Notes under the pieces: generated by a model
Databases searched by the model: none
What the model was told of the DNA's origin: nothing
The model's input: the letters and a program-made list of their open reading frames with translations, nothing else
Program-made: the position numbers and the translations under genes
In this document: positions 1 through 8,824 of the stretch, piece by piece
Layout of the letters: every line of letters begins with the position of its first letter
How positions within the stretch are numbered: the first letter of the stretch is position 1
NCBI GenBank assembly: GCA_963773635.1
Contig: CAVZBW010000005.1
Location: forward strand, 1,364,001 to 1,428,000
From: CAVZBW01 sp963773635
Lineage (GTDB): Bacteria; Actinomycetota; Acidimicrobiia; Acidimicrobiales; RAAP-2
Length of the DNA: 64,000 nt
Reading direction: 5' to 3'

Positions 1-1311
1 TCCGTGCTCTGCGGGCAGGCCAACAATCTGACCGAGCTCGTCATCTACCGCATCCTCCAGGGGGTGGGCGGCGGGATGCTCACCCCGGTCGGCATGGCGA
101 TGCTGTACCGCGCCTTTCCTCCCGAGGAGCGGGTCCGGGCCTCCCGCATCCTCATCGTCCCCACCGCCCTGGCCCCGGCGCTCGGCCCAGTGCTGGGCGG
201 CGTGTTCGTCACCCAGCTGTCGTGGCGCTGGGTCTTCTATGCGAACCTCCCCATCGGGATCTTCGCCTTCGTCTTTGGACTCCTGTTCCTCCGCGAGCAC
301 CGGGAGTCCAAGCCCGGTCGCTTCGACCTGGCGGGCTTCGTCTTGGCCGGGGCCGGCTTCGCGCTCCTCATGTACTCCATCAGCGAGGGTCCCGCCCGCG
401 GTTGGGCCACGCCTCTCATCGCGGGGACGGGGATCGCCGGGGCCCTGCTCATCGGGGCGCTGGTGATCGTCGAGCTGAGGATCCGCGACCCGCTGCTCGA
501 TCTGCGGCTCCTGCGTGACCGCCTCTTCGGGGCCGCCTCGGTCGTGATCTTCCTGGCGATGGCGGGCTTCCTGGCCACGCTCTACATGGTGTCGCTCTTC
601 TATCAGGACGGCCTGGGGCTCTCCGCTCTGATGTCGGGCCTGAGCACGTTCCCTGAGGCCTTTGGGGTCATGGTGGGAGCCCAGATCGCCGGGCACCTGT
701 ACCCCCGGCTCGGCCCCCGCCGGCTCATGTTCGGGGGGCTGGTGGTCGCGGGGCTGATGATGTGCCTCCTCGCCCTGGGGGGCTACGGGACGTCGCTGTG
801 GTACTTCCGCGGGGTGCTCCTCGTCATGGGGATGGGTATCGGCAACGTGTTCGTGCCCACCCAGGCCGCCGGCTTCGCGACGATTCCGCCCGCCTCGATG
901 GGCAGGGCCTCGGGCCTCTTCAACGCCGATCGCCAGCTCGGCGGCGCCGTCGGGGTCGCCCTCTTGACCACGGCGCTCGCGACCGTGGGAGCGGCCCACA
1001 TGGTCGACGGCGTGTTGCATCCCGACCTGAGCGCCTACCACCTCGCCTTCTTCGTGGGCGCCGGGCTCGTGTTCTTGGGTGCTCTCTCTGCGCTGTGGAT
1101 CCGGGACCGGGACGCTGCGGCGACGATGGCCCCTCGGCGAAAGCCCCAGCCAGCCACCAAGGAGGCTGAGGTCGTCGCGTCGGGCGTCGGACCGGCAGCG
1201 GGAGGCGTCGGGGTGGCGGGGCAGGCGGGGTCCGGGGAGCCCGGGGTCTCCGGCGGGTCCGGGGGCGGCACAAGCCCCGGCGAGCCGGCACCCGTCTACG
1301 TCCGAGACTGA
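1..1311 (+). CDS. MFS drug exporter, DHA2/EmrB-QacA type (5' truncated)
   Basis: The frame is open from base 1, so the N-terminus and probably the first two or so membrane helices lie outside the window. The visible 436 residues are a run of hydrophobic helices. A motif-C-like segment, TALAPALGPVLGG, sits near residue 54 of the visible protein and is typical of drug/proton antiporters of the major facilitator superfamily; the length fits the 14-helix DHA2 group. The last 50 or so residues form a Gly/Pro-rich cytoplasmic-looking tail. The gene converges on the permease gene downstream. The substrate cannot be read from sequence; drug or metabolite efflux is a family-level inference. Confidence 0.85.
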   Translation, partial: SVLCGQANNLTELVIYRILQGVGGGMLTPVGMAMLYRAFPPEERVRASRILIVPTALAPALGPVLGGVFVTQLSWRWVFYANLPIGIFAFVFGLLFLREHRESKPGRFDLAGFVLAGAGFALLMYSISEGPARGWATPLIAGTGIAGALLIGALVIVELRIRDPLLDLRLLRDRLFGAASVVIFLAMAGFLATLYMVSLFYQDGLGLSALMSGLSTFPEAFGVMVGAQIAGHLYPRLGPRRLMFGGLVVAGLMMCLLALGGYGTSLWYFRGVLLVMGMGIGNVFVPTQAAGFATIPPASMGRASGLFNADRQLGGAVGVALLTTALATVGAAHMVDGVLHPDLSAYHLAFFVGAGLVFLGALSALWIRDRDAAATMAPRRKPQPATKEAEVVASGVGPAAGGVGVAGQAGSGEPGVSGGSGGGTSPGEPAPVYVRD

Positions 1312-1425
1312 CGAAGGGCGGGCCGGGCGGCGGCGCTCAGCGCCGGACAGAGCCCATCTTGCCGGGATGCGCCCTCCTGGGACCGCCTTGCCCCCCGCGA
1401 CGACGGATTGTGCCCATGGCGAGGG

Positions 1426-3096
1426 CTAGGGGTTGGCCTCGGCGACGAGCCGTTGCACCACGGGGTGCTCGTGGGCCGAGGCGCCGAGGCGGACCGCCAT
1501 CATGAAGACGCCGATACTGAGGGCGACGAGGAGCACGATCGCGGCCCATCCCGGGACGAGAGCCATCCCCCCGTAGTTGCCCACGAGGCTGATGACGATC
1601 ATCCCGGGTATGTACGCCGCCAGCCACCCGATGGCGCGCCACTCGTGTCGGGTATGACGGATACTCGGGCGCAGCCAGGAGACGACCGCCAGGATCGCCA
1701 GCCCGATGGCCGCTCCGACGAACACCCGGGAGGTGGCCCGCCATCCGCTCCAGTAGATGGCCAAGTTGGCGAAGGTGAAGGCGACCGGGATGACCACCCT
1801 CCATGCCGGCAAACGGAATGGCCGGGGTCGATCGGGCAAAGCCCGCCGGAGCGCCCCGGCCGACAGGGCGACCGTGGCGTACACGAGACAGGTCGAGGTG
1901 GTCACGAACTCCGTCAGGTGCCTCGACGTGGGGACGGTCAGCAAGACCGTCACCTCGAGCACGTAGCACAGGCACAGGCTCACGACGGGGACGCTGCGCC
2001 GGTTGAGGCGTCCGACCCCAGCGGGGAGAAAGCCCTCGCGGGCCATGGCGTAGGGGACGCGGGAGCCGCTCGCCACGTAGTTGAGGGCCGTGCCGGCGGG
2101 GGACACGAAGACGTTGACGGCGACAAGGACTCCGATCAGGGTGAGCCCCGCGGCCTGGGTCAGCCCGTAGAAGGGTCCGAGGCTCCCCTGAAACGTCTCG
2201 TTGGTCCACCCTCCGGACAGCGAATGGGTCGGGACGGAGACGACGTAGGCGATCTGCAGGAGCATGTACAGCAGCGCCGCCACCGCGACCGAGGCGATGA
2301 CCGCGATCGGGATATTGCGCTGCGGGTGCCTGGTCTCCCCGCCGAGCTGGACCGCCTGCTCGAAGCCGAAGAGCGCCAGCAGGGCGCCCGCCTGGCTGAC
2401 CCCGGCCAGGATGCCGTGCGAACCGTACGGCGCGAACCCGCCGCCGGCGGAGAAATTGGACCCGTGGAAGGCCGTCGTGATGAGGGCGATCGCCAACGCC
2501 AGCGGGACGGCGATCTTCCAGATGACGATCCAGGCGTTGGTCTGGCGGAACCAATGCATGCCCAGCAGGTTGAGCACCGTGAGCGGCACGAGCATGAGAG
2601 ACCCGATCACGAGTCCGAGCGGCGTCAGCGAGACGCCGAATGCGGGGCCGTGGGAGACGACCACCTTCGGGAAGTAGTCCGCCGCGTACCGCAGGATCGC
2701 GATCACCTCGACGGGAGGGATGACGACCGCGATGATCAACGAGAACCATCCCCCGACGAAGCCGCCCGAGCGCCCAAAGGCGTAGAGCGGAAAACGGGCG
2801 GTCCCTCCCGAGACCGGGAACATCGCTCCCAGCTCCGCCACGACGAGCGCGATGGTCATCATCATGGCCGTGGCCACCGCCCACGAGACGATGGACGAAG
2901 GTCCGGCCAGCTCGGCGGCGTCCCGCGGGGCAAAGAACCAACCCCCGCCGACGATGGACCCGATCGCCACGAAGAAGATCCCGAGGCGGTTGAGGATCCG
3001 CCGCTGGGTGGCCCTTGTCGAGACGACCGGGACAGGAGCGTCTTCCCCCGGGGTCCCGGAGTCGTGCGCCATGCCTGGACGGTCCAGCTCAGCCAT
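1426..3096 (-). CDS. APC-family amino acid permease
   Basis: The 556-residue protein has about twelve hydrophobic segments and the APC-superfamily helix-1 signature GSIVGGGWFF at residues 46-55, the unwound substrate-binding segment in this family. This supports an inner-membrane amino acid or amine transporter coupled to protons or exchange. The N-terminal 30 residues are polar and cytoplasmic-looking. Start ATG 3096 has a weak purine-rich upstream stretch; ATG 3072 is a possible alternative. It is convergent with the exporter at its 3' end. The substrate cannot be assigned. Confidence 0.85.
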   Translation of the reverse strand: MAELDRPGMAHDSGTPGEDAPVPVVSTRATQRRILNRLGIFFVAIGSIVGGGWFFAPRDAAELAGPSSIVSWAVATAMMMTIALVVAELGAMFPVSGGTARFPLYAFGRSGGFVGGWFSLIIAVVIPPVEVIAILRYAADYFPKVVVSHGPAFGVSLTPLGLVIGSLMLVPLTVLNLLGMHWFRQTNAWIVIWKIAVPLALAIALITTAFHGSNFSAGGGFAPYGSHGILAGVSQAGALLALFGFEQAVQLGGETRHPQRNIPIAVIASVAVAALLYMLLQIAYVVSVPTHSLSGGWTNETFQGSLGPFYGLTQAAGLTLIGVLVAVNVFVSPAGTALNYVASGSRVPYAMAREGFLPAGVGRLNRRSVPVVSLCLCYVLEVTVLLTVPTSRHLTEFVTTSTCLVYATVALSAGALRRALPDRPRPFRLPAWRVVIPVAFTFANLAIYWSGWRATSRVFVGAAIGLAILAVVSWLRPSIRHTRHEWRAIGWLAAYIPGMIVISLVGNYGGMALVPGWAAIVLLVALSIGVFMMAVRLGASAHEHPVVQRLVAEANP

Positions 3097-3273
3097 CGGA
3101 GACCCTCACGTGGTGCGACGGGTATCGGCACAGCAAAGGGGGACAACCTCGAAGCATTGCGTTCCCGGTCCCCCGGACCAGGATCATGCCAGATGAGCAA
3201 CCGGTCGCGGGAGCCGAAGCTCAGGGTCGACTATCCAACACCGTCTCGTCCCCGGCTGCCCCTGCTCGGGCGG

Positions 3274-3879
3274 TTACTGGCCGTAGCGGGCGACCAGCTC
3301 GGCAACCCGTACGAGGTACTCCTCCCGACGATGCCGGTTGAAGTTGTCCCAGGTCGACAGGCTGGCGGTGTCGACGAGCCGGTCGACGAAGAGGATCCCG
3401 TCCAGGTGATCGCACTCGTGCTGAAAGGTTCCGGCGGAGAGGCCGCCGACGGTCAGACGAACCGGTGATCCGTCGCGATCGAGCGCCTCGACCTCGATCG
3501 AGGTGAATCGCTCGACGTCCCCTCGCATGCCGGGAACCGAGAGGCAGCCCTCGTTGTTGCGGAACTGCTCGGGCGAGAGGCGGGTCCATGTCGGGTTGAC
3601 GAGGATGGTCAGCGGTATCCGCGGCTTGTACGGATAGCGCGGGTTGTCGTCGACCTCGATGACGCAAACCCGCACGGATTCGCCGATCTGGGTGGCCGCC
3701 AGCCCGGCGCCACCCGCCGCCCGCATGGTGCAGACCAGGTCGTCGATGAGCTCCTGGACAGGGCGACCGGTGACGTCAGCCGGATCGACCCGGTCGGCTC
3801 TCCGACGAAGTCTCGGGTCTCCGATTTGGAGAATTTCACGTTTCCGACCCACTTCCCTGTTGCATGTGGGGAAACTCAT
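3274..3879 (-). CDS. def: Peptide deformylase
   Basis: This enzyme removes the N-formyl group from nascent proteins using a bound metal ion. All three family motifs are present in the 201-residue protein: GAGLAATQIG at about 57-66 (Thr replaces the usual Pro), EGCLSV at 110-115 carrying the metal-binding Cys, and QHECDH at 153-158 with the two metal His and the catalytic Glu. ATG 3879 was preferred over ATG 3894. No clear Shine-Dalgarno sequence precedes either, and the divergent oxidase starts only 18 bases away, so short-leader or leaderless transcription is likely. The genome may have a second copy, because this one lacks the usual fmt neighbour. Confidence 0.93.
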   Translation of the reverse strand: MSFPTCNREVGRKREILQIGDPRLRRRADRVDPADVTGRPVQELIDDLVCTMRAAGGAGLAATQIGESVRVCVIEVDDNPRYPYKPRIPLTILVNPTWTRLSPEQFRNNEGCLSVPGMRGDVERFTSIEVEALDRDGSPVRLTVGGLSAGTFQHECDHLDGILFVDRLVDTASLSTWDNFNRHRREEYLVRVAELVARYGQ

Positions 3880-3896
3880 GTGAATACGATACAACG

Positions 3897-5081
3897 ATGG
3901 GTGCGGCCGATACCGTGATCGTGGGTGCGGGGGTCGAGGGCCTGAGCATCGCCTGGGCCCTGGGCCGGCGGGGCGAGGGCGACGTGCTCGTCCTCGAGAG
4001 GAACGTGGTCGGCGCGGGATTCACCGCCAAGTCGAGCGGGATACTCCGCTGCCACTACGGCGCGCCTTCTCTCGCTGCCATGGCGTGGCGATCCCTCGAG
4101 CTGTTCGAGGAGGCCAGGACCGTCCTCGACGCCGACGTCGGTTTCCATCGGACCGGTTACCTGGTCGGCGTCGGGCCCGACGACCGGGCAGCCCTCGAGG
4201 CCAATGTCGCCATGCAACAGGGGATCGGCATCGACGTGTCCGTGATCACTCCGGCAGACGCCGCCGACATGCTCCCCCAGATGCTGGTCGACGACTTCTC
4301 GGCCTTCGCGTACGAGCCGAGGGGGGGCTATGCGGACGGGCACCAGACGGCCGCGGCGTTCGCCCACGCCGCCCGGACCGCCGGGGTGCGGATACGTCAG
4401 GGGTGCGAGGTCAAGGGATTGGCAACCAGCGGCGATCGGGTGTGCGGAGTCGTCACGGCCGACGGCGAGCAGATCGGCGCGGGACGAGTGGTCGTGGCTG
4501 CCGGGCCGTGGTCGGCCGGCCTGGTCGGAGACGCGGGGGTCGAGCTACCCATGCGTGCGCAGCGGGAGCAACTCATGATCGTCGAGACGGGAGAGCCCCT
4601 GGGAGAGGTGCCCGTCCTGTCCGACCTGGTCTCCCTGCAGTACCTCCGGACGGAGCGCTCGAGCCACCTCCTCCTCGGCAACTCCGATCATCACGATCCC
4701 GAGTGGGTGGATCCCGACGCCTACGACAACACCCTGGACGACGACTACGCCCTCGAGGCCATCGAGAAGTTCTCGCATCGCTTCCCCGGACTCCCGGACG
4801 CCGGCCTCTCGTCGAGCTACGCGGGCTGCTACGACGTGACCCCGGACTACAACCCCGTGATCGGCCCCTCCCCCCTGGACGGGCTCTTCATCTGCGCCGG
4901 CTTCAGCGGCCACGGCTTCAAGATCTCCCCGGCGGTCGGGACCCTCATGGCCGACCTCTTGTGCGACGGGGCGAGCAACGACTCCGCCGTGGTGGCAGAG
5001 GACTTTCGACTGAGCCGCTTCGACGAGGGCAACCCGCTCGTGAGCTCGCATCCCTATCTGGGTGCGCCGGAGATGCGCTAG
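3897..5081 (+). CDS. FAD-dependent oxidoreductase, sarcosine oxidase/DAO family
   Basis: The 394-residue protein begins with a Rossmann dinucleotide motif GAGVEG (residues 10-15) followed by an acidic end of beta-2 (VLERN). It carries an SSGILRCHYG segment near residue 40, and the C-terminal region PVIGPSP...GFSGHGFK is typical of sarcosine oxidase beta and related amine oxidases. The family oxidises secondary or tertiary amino acids with FAD. Start ATG 3897 is chosen over the in-frame ATG 3864 because it places the FAD motif at the usual distance from the N-terminus. It stands alone on the plus strand, divergent from def. The substrate is unknown. Confidence 0.85.
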   Translation: MGAADTVIVGAGVEGLSIAWALGRRGEGDVLVLERNVVGAGFTAKSSGILRCHYGAPSLAAMAWRSLELFEEARTVLDADVGFHRTGYLVGVGPDDRAALEANVAMQQGIGIDVSVITPADAADMLPQMLVDDFSAFAYEPRGGYADGHQTAAAFAHAARTAGVRIRQGCEVKGLATSGDRVCGVVTADGEQIGAGRVVVAAGPWSAGLVGDAGVELPMRAQREQLMIVETGEPLGEVPVLSDLVSLQYLRTERSSHLLLGNSDHHDPEWVDPDAYDNTLDDDYALEAIEKFSHRFPGLPDAGLSSSYAGCYDVTPDYNPVIGPSPLDGLFICAGFSGHGFKISPAVGTLMADLLCDGASNDSAVVAEDFRLSRFDEGNPLVSSHPYLGAPEMR

Positions 5082-5224
5082 CCCGACACGACCCAGCTCG
5101 ACTGGCGGGGCATGGGGCGCAGGCTGAGCTCGGGGGGGCGATGCCGTCGACCAGCAGGCGGAGCAGCCGTCACGGTTCATGCAGTCCGCGGCGGCGAGCA
5201 GGTGGGCTGGCCGTGGACACGCGT

Positions 5225-6499
5225 CTACGAAAAGACGCCGATCCCGGCAGCCTCATTGCGCTTCTTCCATTCCTGCCTCGACATCCGCTGGACGTCGACG
5301 TCTTCGGCCAATGCCCGAAGCGCGCCGACGGTCGCCTGCTCCCGTCTCGTGTACCTGAAGGGATCCCAGTCGAAGAACCGGCAGGCGTTCTCCCATGTGA
5401 TCCTGTTGATCTCCTCGTCGTTGCAGCTCGCCTCCTGGAACTCGCGCCAGGCAAATTCCGGCGATTCTGGCCACGTGGTATCGGTATGGGGGTAGTCGCA
5501 CTCCCAGGCGATGATGTCGAGACCGATCCGGTGGCGCAGCTCGAGGCCGGAGGGATCGGTGATGTAGCAGGCCAGGATGTGCTCGCGGAAGACCTCCGAG
5601 GGCTGCTTGCCGCCGAAATCATCCTGGTGTTGGAGCCACTCCTGGTTGGCGTAGTGGCGGTCGATGCGGTCGAAGTAGAAGGGAATCCAGCCGATCCCTC
5701 CCTCGGAGAGGGCGACCTTGAGGTCGGGGAACCGCCGCAGGGTGGGGCCGAAGAGGAGGTCCTGGGCGGTGATCGCGCTGATCTGACAACTCAATACCAT
5801 GAGGTGGTCCACCGGCGCCTCGGCAGGACGTCGAATGGCATCGAAGCCTGCACCGATGTGGAGGGAGAGGACCATGTTCTCCTCGGACAGCGCCTTCATC
5901 ATCGGGTCCCAGTATCCAGAGAGAAAGCTCGGGTAGCCCTGTACGTGGGGCGTCTCGAGGAAGCTGACCGACCGACAGCCCTTCTTTGCGATGCGGTGAA
6001 TCTCCTCTACGGCGAGATCGACATCCCACATCGGGACGATGCCGAGCGGGATGAAGCGGCCCGGGTAGGTGGCGCACCATTCGTCGATGACCCAGTCGTT
6101 GTAGGCCCGCAACATGATGAGCCCGAGCTCTCTGTCACGACCCTCGGCGAAGGTCCGGGCGTTCCAACCGGCCATCGTTGGGAAGTTCATTGACGCCAGC
6201 ACGCCGTTTGCGTTCATGTCCCGCACCCGCTCATGCACGTCGAAGCACCCGGGCCGCAGCTCGGTGTAGGAGCCGGGGTTGAACCCCCATTCGGTCTTGG
6301 GCCAACCGACAGTGGCGGCCATTCCGAACGGGGTGGAGGTCTTCTCTCCCTGGAATACCCACTCGTCGACACCCTGATCGTTGCGAACGACCCTGGGCAC
6401 CTCGTCCAGGAACCTCTTGGGAACGTGCTTCTGCCACATGTCGGGCGGCTCGATGAAGTGATCGTCGATGCTCACCAGGATCATGTCGTCCATGCGCAT
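5225..6499 (-). CDS. Amidohydrolase family 2 (PF04909-like) metal hydrolase
   Basis: The 424-residue protein opens with IDDHFIEPP at residues 11-19, the modified N-terminal metal site typical of actinobacterial PF04909 proteins. It has a central His in SLHIGAG (about 212-218) and ends with the ECDYPHTD segment (about 333-340) that supplies a metal or catalytic Asp. Such enzymes are TIM-barrel hydrolases or decarboxylases. The start is fixed at ATG 6499 by a strong AGGAGGT ribosome-binding site about six bases upstream. It lies in a catabolic-looking neighbourhood with an FAD amine oxidase and an alpha/beta hydrolase. The substrate cannot be assigned. Confidence 0.85.
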   Translation of the reverse strand: MRMDDMILVSIDDHFIEPPDMWQKHVPKRFLDEVPRVVRNDQGVDEWVFQGEKTSTPFGMAATVGWPKTEWGFNPGSYTELRPGCFDVHERVRDMNANGVLASMNFPTMAGWNARTFAEGRDRELGLIMLRAYNDWVIDEWCATYPGRFIPLGIVPMWDVDLAVEEIHRIAKKGCRSVSFLETPHVQGYPSFLSGYWDPMMKALSEENMVLSLHIGAGFDAIRRPAEAPVDHLMVLSCQISAITAQDLLFGPTLRRFPDLKVALSEGGIGWIPFYFDRIDRHYANQEWLQHQDDFGGKQPSEVFREHILACYITDPSGLELRHRIGLDIIAWECDYPHTDTTWPESPEFAWREFQEASCNDEEINRITWENACRFFDWDPFRYTRREQATVGALRALAEDVDVQRMSRQEWKKRNEAAGIGVFS

Positions 6500-6515
6500 G
6501 CCGGTACCTCCTTTG
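6494..6515 (-). promoter_or_regulatory. Strong ribosome-binding site of the amidohydrolase gene
   Basis: Read on the minus strand, AAAGGAGGT lies a few bases before ATG 6499. It decides the start against an upstream in-frame codon at 6553. Confidence 0.75.
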
Positions 6516-6685
6516 TCTCGGCAAGGGCTCTGAGGGAAAGGGCTTGCCAACAAACACCTTCAAGCCGGGCGAGAGCCGCGCCAAGGCAGAACTGGCCCCA
6601 TGTCCAAAGGCGAGGTTATTACCGTATTGGCAGAAGAGCCGTGCTGGGCTCCCACCCGTGGAGATGGCCGCGGTGCAGCCCTGCG

Positions 6686-7465
6686 TCAGCCCGTGATCGA
6701 GAGGAAGCGTCGGATCATGGCGTTGACCTGGTCGGAAGCGAAGATCTGGTTGAAGTGCCCGGCCCCCACGGTTTGCCCGATGAACAGGTGCGGGCATTGC
6801 GGCGCCAACCACGCAGCGTCGCCGAAACCGCCCGGCGCCGCGGAGATGGCGAGCAGCGGAACCTTGCTGGCGCGAACCGCGTCGGCGCCCGCCCAGGAAA
6901 CGCTCGACCGCATGGCGGCGAAGGCCACCTCCTGCTTTGCGGACGACATCACGGAGGAGATCTCGGCGGTGACGGCGGGATCGTCGTACGGGCCGAACAT
7001 CGTCGCCGCGATCATCGCGTCCAGAGTTTCCTGGAAGTGCGGGCCCCCGAGGCCCTCGAGCAGGGGCTCGGTCACCGAAGCAAGGGCGTTCGCCTCGGGG
7101 AGCGGTGAGTCGAGGGCGACGGCAGCGCGCAGGACGTCGGGACGCGTCGCCGCCGCCTGGACGACGACGCTGCCACCCATGCTGTGGCCGATCGCCACGG
7201 GCCGATCCAGCTCCAACGCCGTTGCCAGCCAGACCACGTCGTCAGCGAACTGCTCGATCGTGAAGGGGGCCACGACGTCGCTCTCGCCGTGACCTCGAAG
7301 GTCGACCGAGACGACGCGTCGCTCCGGCGCGAAGTGGGCTGCCTGGGGCGCCAGGTGCCCGTGGAAGCAACTCCACCCGTGCACGAGCAACAGGGGCGCC
7401 AAACCGCTGGCGTTCCCTTCGTCCTTGTAGAACAACTTCACGCCGTCGCGCTCGATGAGGGCCAT
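6686..7465 (-). CDS. Alpha/beta hydrolase
   Basis: The 259-residue protein shows the alpha/beta hydrolase plan: an oxyanion-loop HGWS at 29-32, DLRGHG at about 55-60, the nucleophile elbow GHSMGG with Ser at residue 95, and a late GAGHF carrying the catalytic His. It could be an esterase, a C-C hydrolase or a dehalogenase-like enzyme. Start ATG 7465 (MALIERDG) is preferred over ATG 7480 because homology to the family begins there. It is divergent from the SDR/VOC pair and next to the amidohydrolase, consistent with a catabolic role that is inferred only from context. Confidence 0.85.
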   Translation of the reverse strand: MALIERDGVKLFYKDEGNASGLAPLLLVHGWSCFHGHLAPQAAHFAPERRVVSVDLRGHGESDVVAPFTIEQFADDVVWLATALELDRPVAIGHSMGGSVVVQAAATRPDVLRAAVALDSPLPEANALASVTEPLLEGLGGPHFQETLDAMIAATMFGPYDDPAVTAEISSVMSSAKQEVAFAAMRSSVSWAGADAVRASKVPLLAISAAPGGFGDAAWLAPQCPHLFIGQTVGAGHFNQIFASDQVNAMIRRFLSITG

Positions 7466-7538
7466 GTGCGAGATCATCACACGTCATGTCGCGAGCCGTC
7501 TACCGAGCGGCTCCTCGCGGGACACTACAGTCGCCGAC

Positions 7539-8330
7539 GTGCCCACGTCTGGACTGCTCACGGGCAAGGTGGTGCTCATCTCCGGGGTCGGTCCGGGTCT
7601 TGGCCGGTCGTGCGCCAAGGCGGCGCTCGACCACGGGGCGTCTGTCGCGCTCGGCGATCTCGACGCGGATCGACTCGTTGGGATCGTGGCCGAGCTCGGG
7701 GCGGACCCGGGCCGAGTCCTCGCCCGCCGCTTGGACGTCGGAGACCCCTCGGAGGTACAGCAGATCGTGGCTGCCGTCGGTCAACGATGGGGTGGACTCG
7801 ACGGGCTCGTGCACGTCGCCGCCCTCGACACACCGACCGGGGGCCTCGCCGACGGCGATCTCGACGACTGGGATCGTGTCTCCCGGGTGAACGTGCGCGG
7901 GACGCTCGAGGTGACCAAGGCGGCCCTCGCCCTCCTGAGGCCGGGCGCTTCCGTCGTGGTGATCGGGTCGATCGGCGCCGTCCGCCCCCGTGCCGGCAAC
8001 CTCCGTCTTGCCTACGGGACATCCAAGGGGGCATTGTCGACGGCGGCGCGCTACCTCGCCGTCGAGCTCGGCGCACGAGGCGTGCGCGTCAACACGGTGG
8101 CACCCGGGTGGAAGTGGGGCCCGGTGCTCGCCGCCTACGTAGAGCAACTCAGCGCGTCTACCGGCGTCTCGAAGGAGGAGATCGTGGAGGGTTACCGTGC
8201 CGAGGCCGCCCTCCACGACATCGCCGACGACGACGACGTCGCGGACTCGGTCGTGTTCTTCCTCTCCGATCTGTCTCGGAAGGTCTCCGGCCAGACGCTG
8301 CACGTCGACGCGGGAGGGTACATCCCGTGA
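7539..8330 (+). CDS. Short-chain dehydrogenase/reductase
   Basis: The 263-residue protein has the SDR nucleotide-binding motif in the form GVGPGLG (16-22), the catalytic Ser near 144 (VIGSIG) and YGTSK at 159-163. This supports a Rossmann-fold NAD(P)-dependent alcohol/ketone oxidoreductase. GTG 7539 is chosen because the first strand (LTGKVVLIS) follows directly; the open frame extends upstream without conserved sequence. Its TGA overlaps the GTG start of the next gene, so the two are probably translationally coupled. Confidence 0.88.
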   Translation: MPTSGLLTGKVVLISGVGPGLGRSCAKAALDHGASVALGDLDADRLVGIVAELGADPGRVLARRLDVGDPSEVQQIVAAVGQRWGGLDGLVHVAALDTPTGGLADGDLDDWDRVSRVNVRGTLEVTKAALALLRPGASVVVIGSIGAVRPRAGNLRLAYGTSKGALSTAARYLAVELGARGVRVNTVAPGWKWGPVLAAYVEQLSASTGVSKEEIVEGYRAEAALHDIADDDDVADSVVFFLSDLSRKVSGQTLHVDAGGYIP

Positions 8331-8779
8331 GCGCGGCGGAGTACGCCCCGTCCCACATGGGCCTGTGCGTCACCAGTCTCCAAAGGAGCCTTCGCTTCTA
8401 CTGCGACGGGCTCGGCTTCGAGTTGGGTGGGCAGTTCCACATCACCCGTCAGATCGCGGAGGTCGACGCACCGGTCGACGTCGTCTCCCAGTTCATCTTT
8501 CTCGAGGGGCTCAGGATCGAGTTGCTCGACTACGCGTCGCCGGGGACCTTCGGCACGCCCCACACTCGCAGGAACCACCTGGGGCTCACGCACCTCTCGT
8601 TCGTCGTGGACGACGTGGAGGCGCGTGCACGCGAGCTGGAGGCCGTCGGAGGCACCATTCTCCAGGACACCCGCAACCCCCCGGAAGACGAGACGCTGCG
8701 GATCCTGTTCGTCGCCGACCCCGACGGGAACCGCATCGAGCTCATGGCGTTCCCAGACGGTGGCGCTCCCTCGTACTAG
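8327..8779 (+). CDS. VOC-superfamily protein (glyoxalase/epimerase-like)
   Basis: The 150-residue single-domain protein has the paired beta-alpha-beta-beta-beta modules of the vicinal oxygen chelate fold. Candidate metal ligands are visible: His in SHMGLCV, His in LGLTHLSFVVDD and Glu in NRIELMAF. This arrangement resembles methylmalonyl-CoA epimerase and glyoxalase I. Start GTG 8327 overlaps the stop of the upstream SDR gene (GTGA), implying coupled expression. The substrate is unknown; a shared pathway with the SDR is inferred. Confidence 0.8.
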   Translation: MSAAEYAPSHMGLCVTSLQRSLRFYCDGLGFELGGQFHITRQIAEVDAPVDVVSQFIFLEGLRIELLDYASPGTFGTPHTRRNHLGLTHLSFVVDDVEARARELEAVGGTILQDTRNPPEDETLRILFVADPDGNRIELMAFPDGGAPSY

Positions 8780-8824
8780 GTCCCACCAGGGCAGACCCCG
8801 GTCAGCGGGGCTCGCGCGAGAGCG

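Noticed and set aside
1331..1345. CGGCGCT-C-AGCGCCG dyad after the exporter gene
   Set aside because: A one-base loop and no T-run make it a poor terminator; such GC dyads are common by chance here.
1408..3468. A 686-codon frame antisense to the permease
   Set aside because: Charged, repetitive composition with no domain; the minus strand encodes a clear APC transporter.
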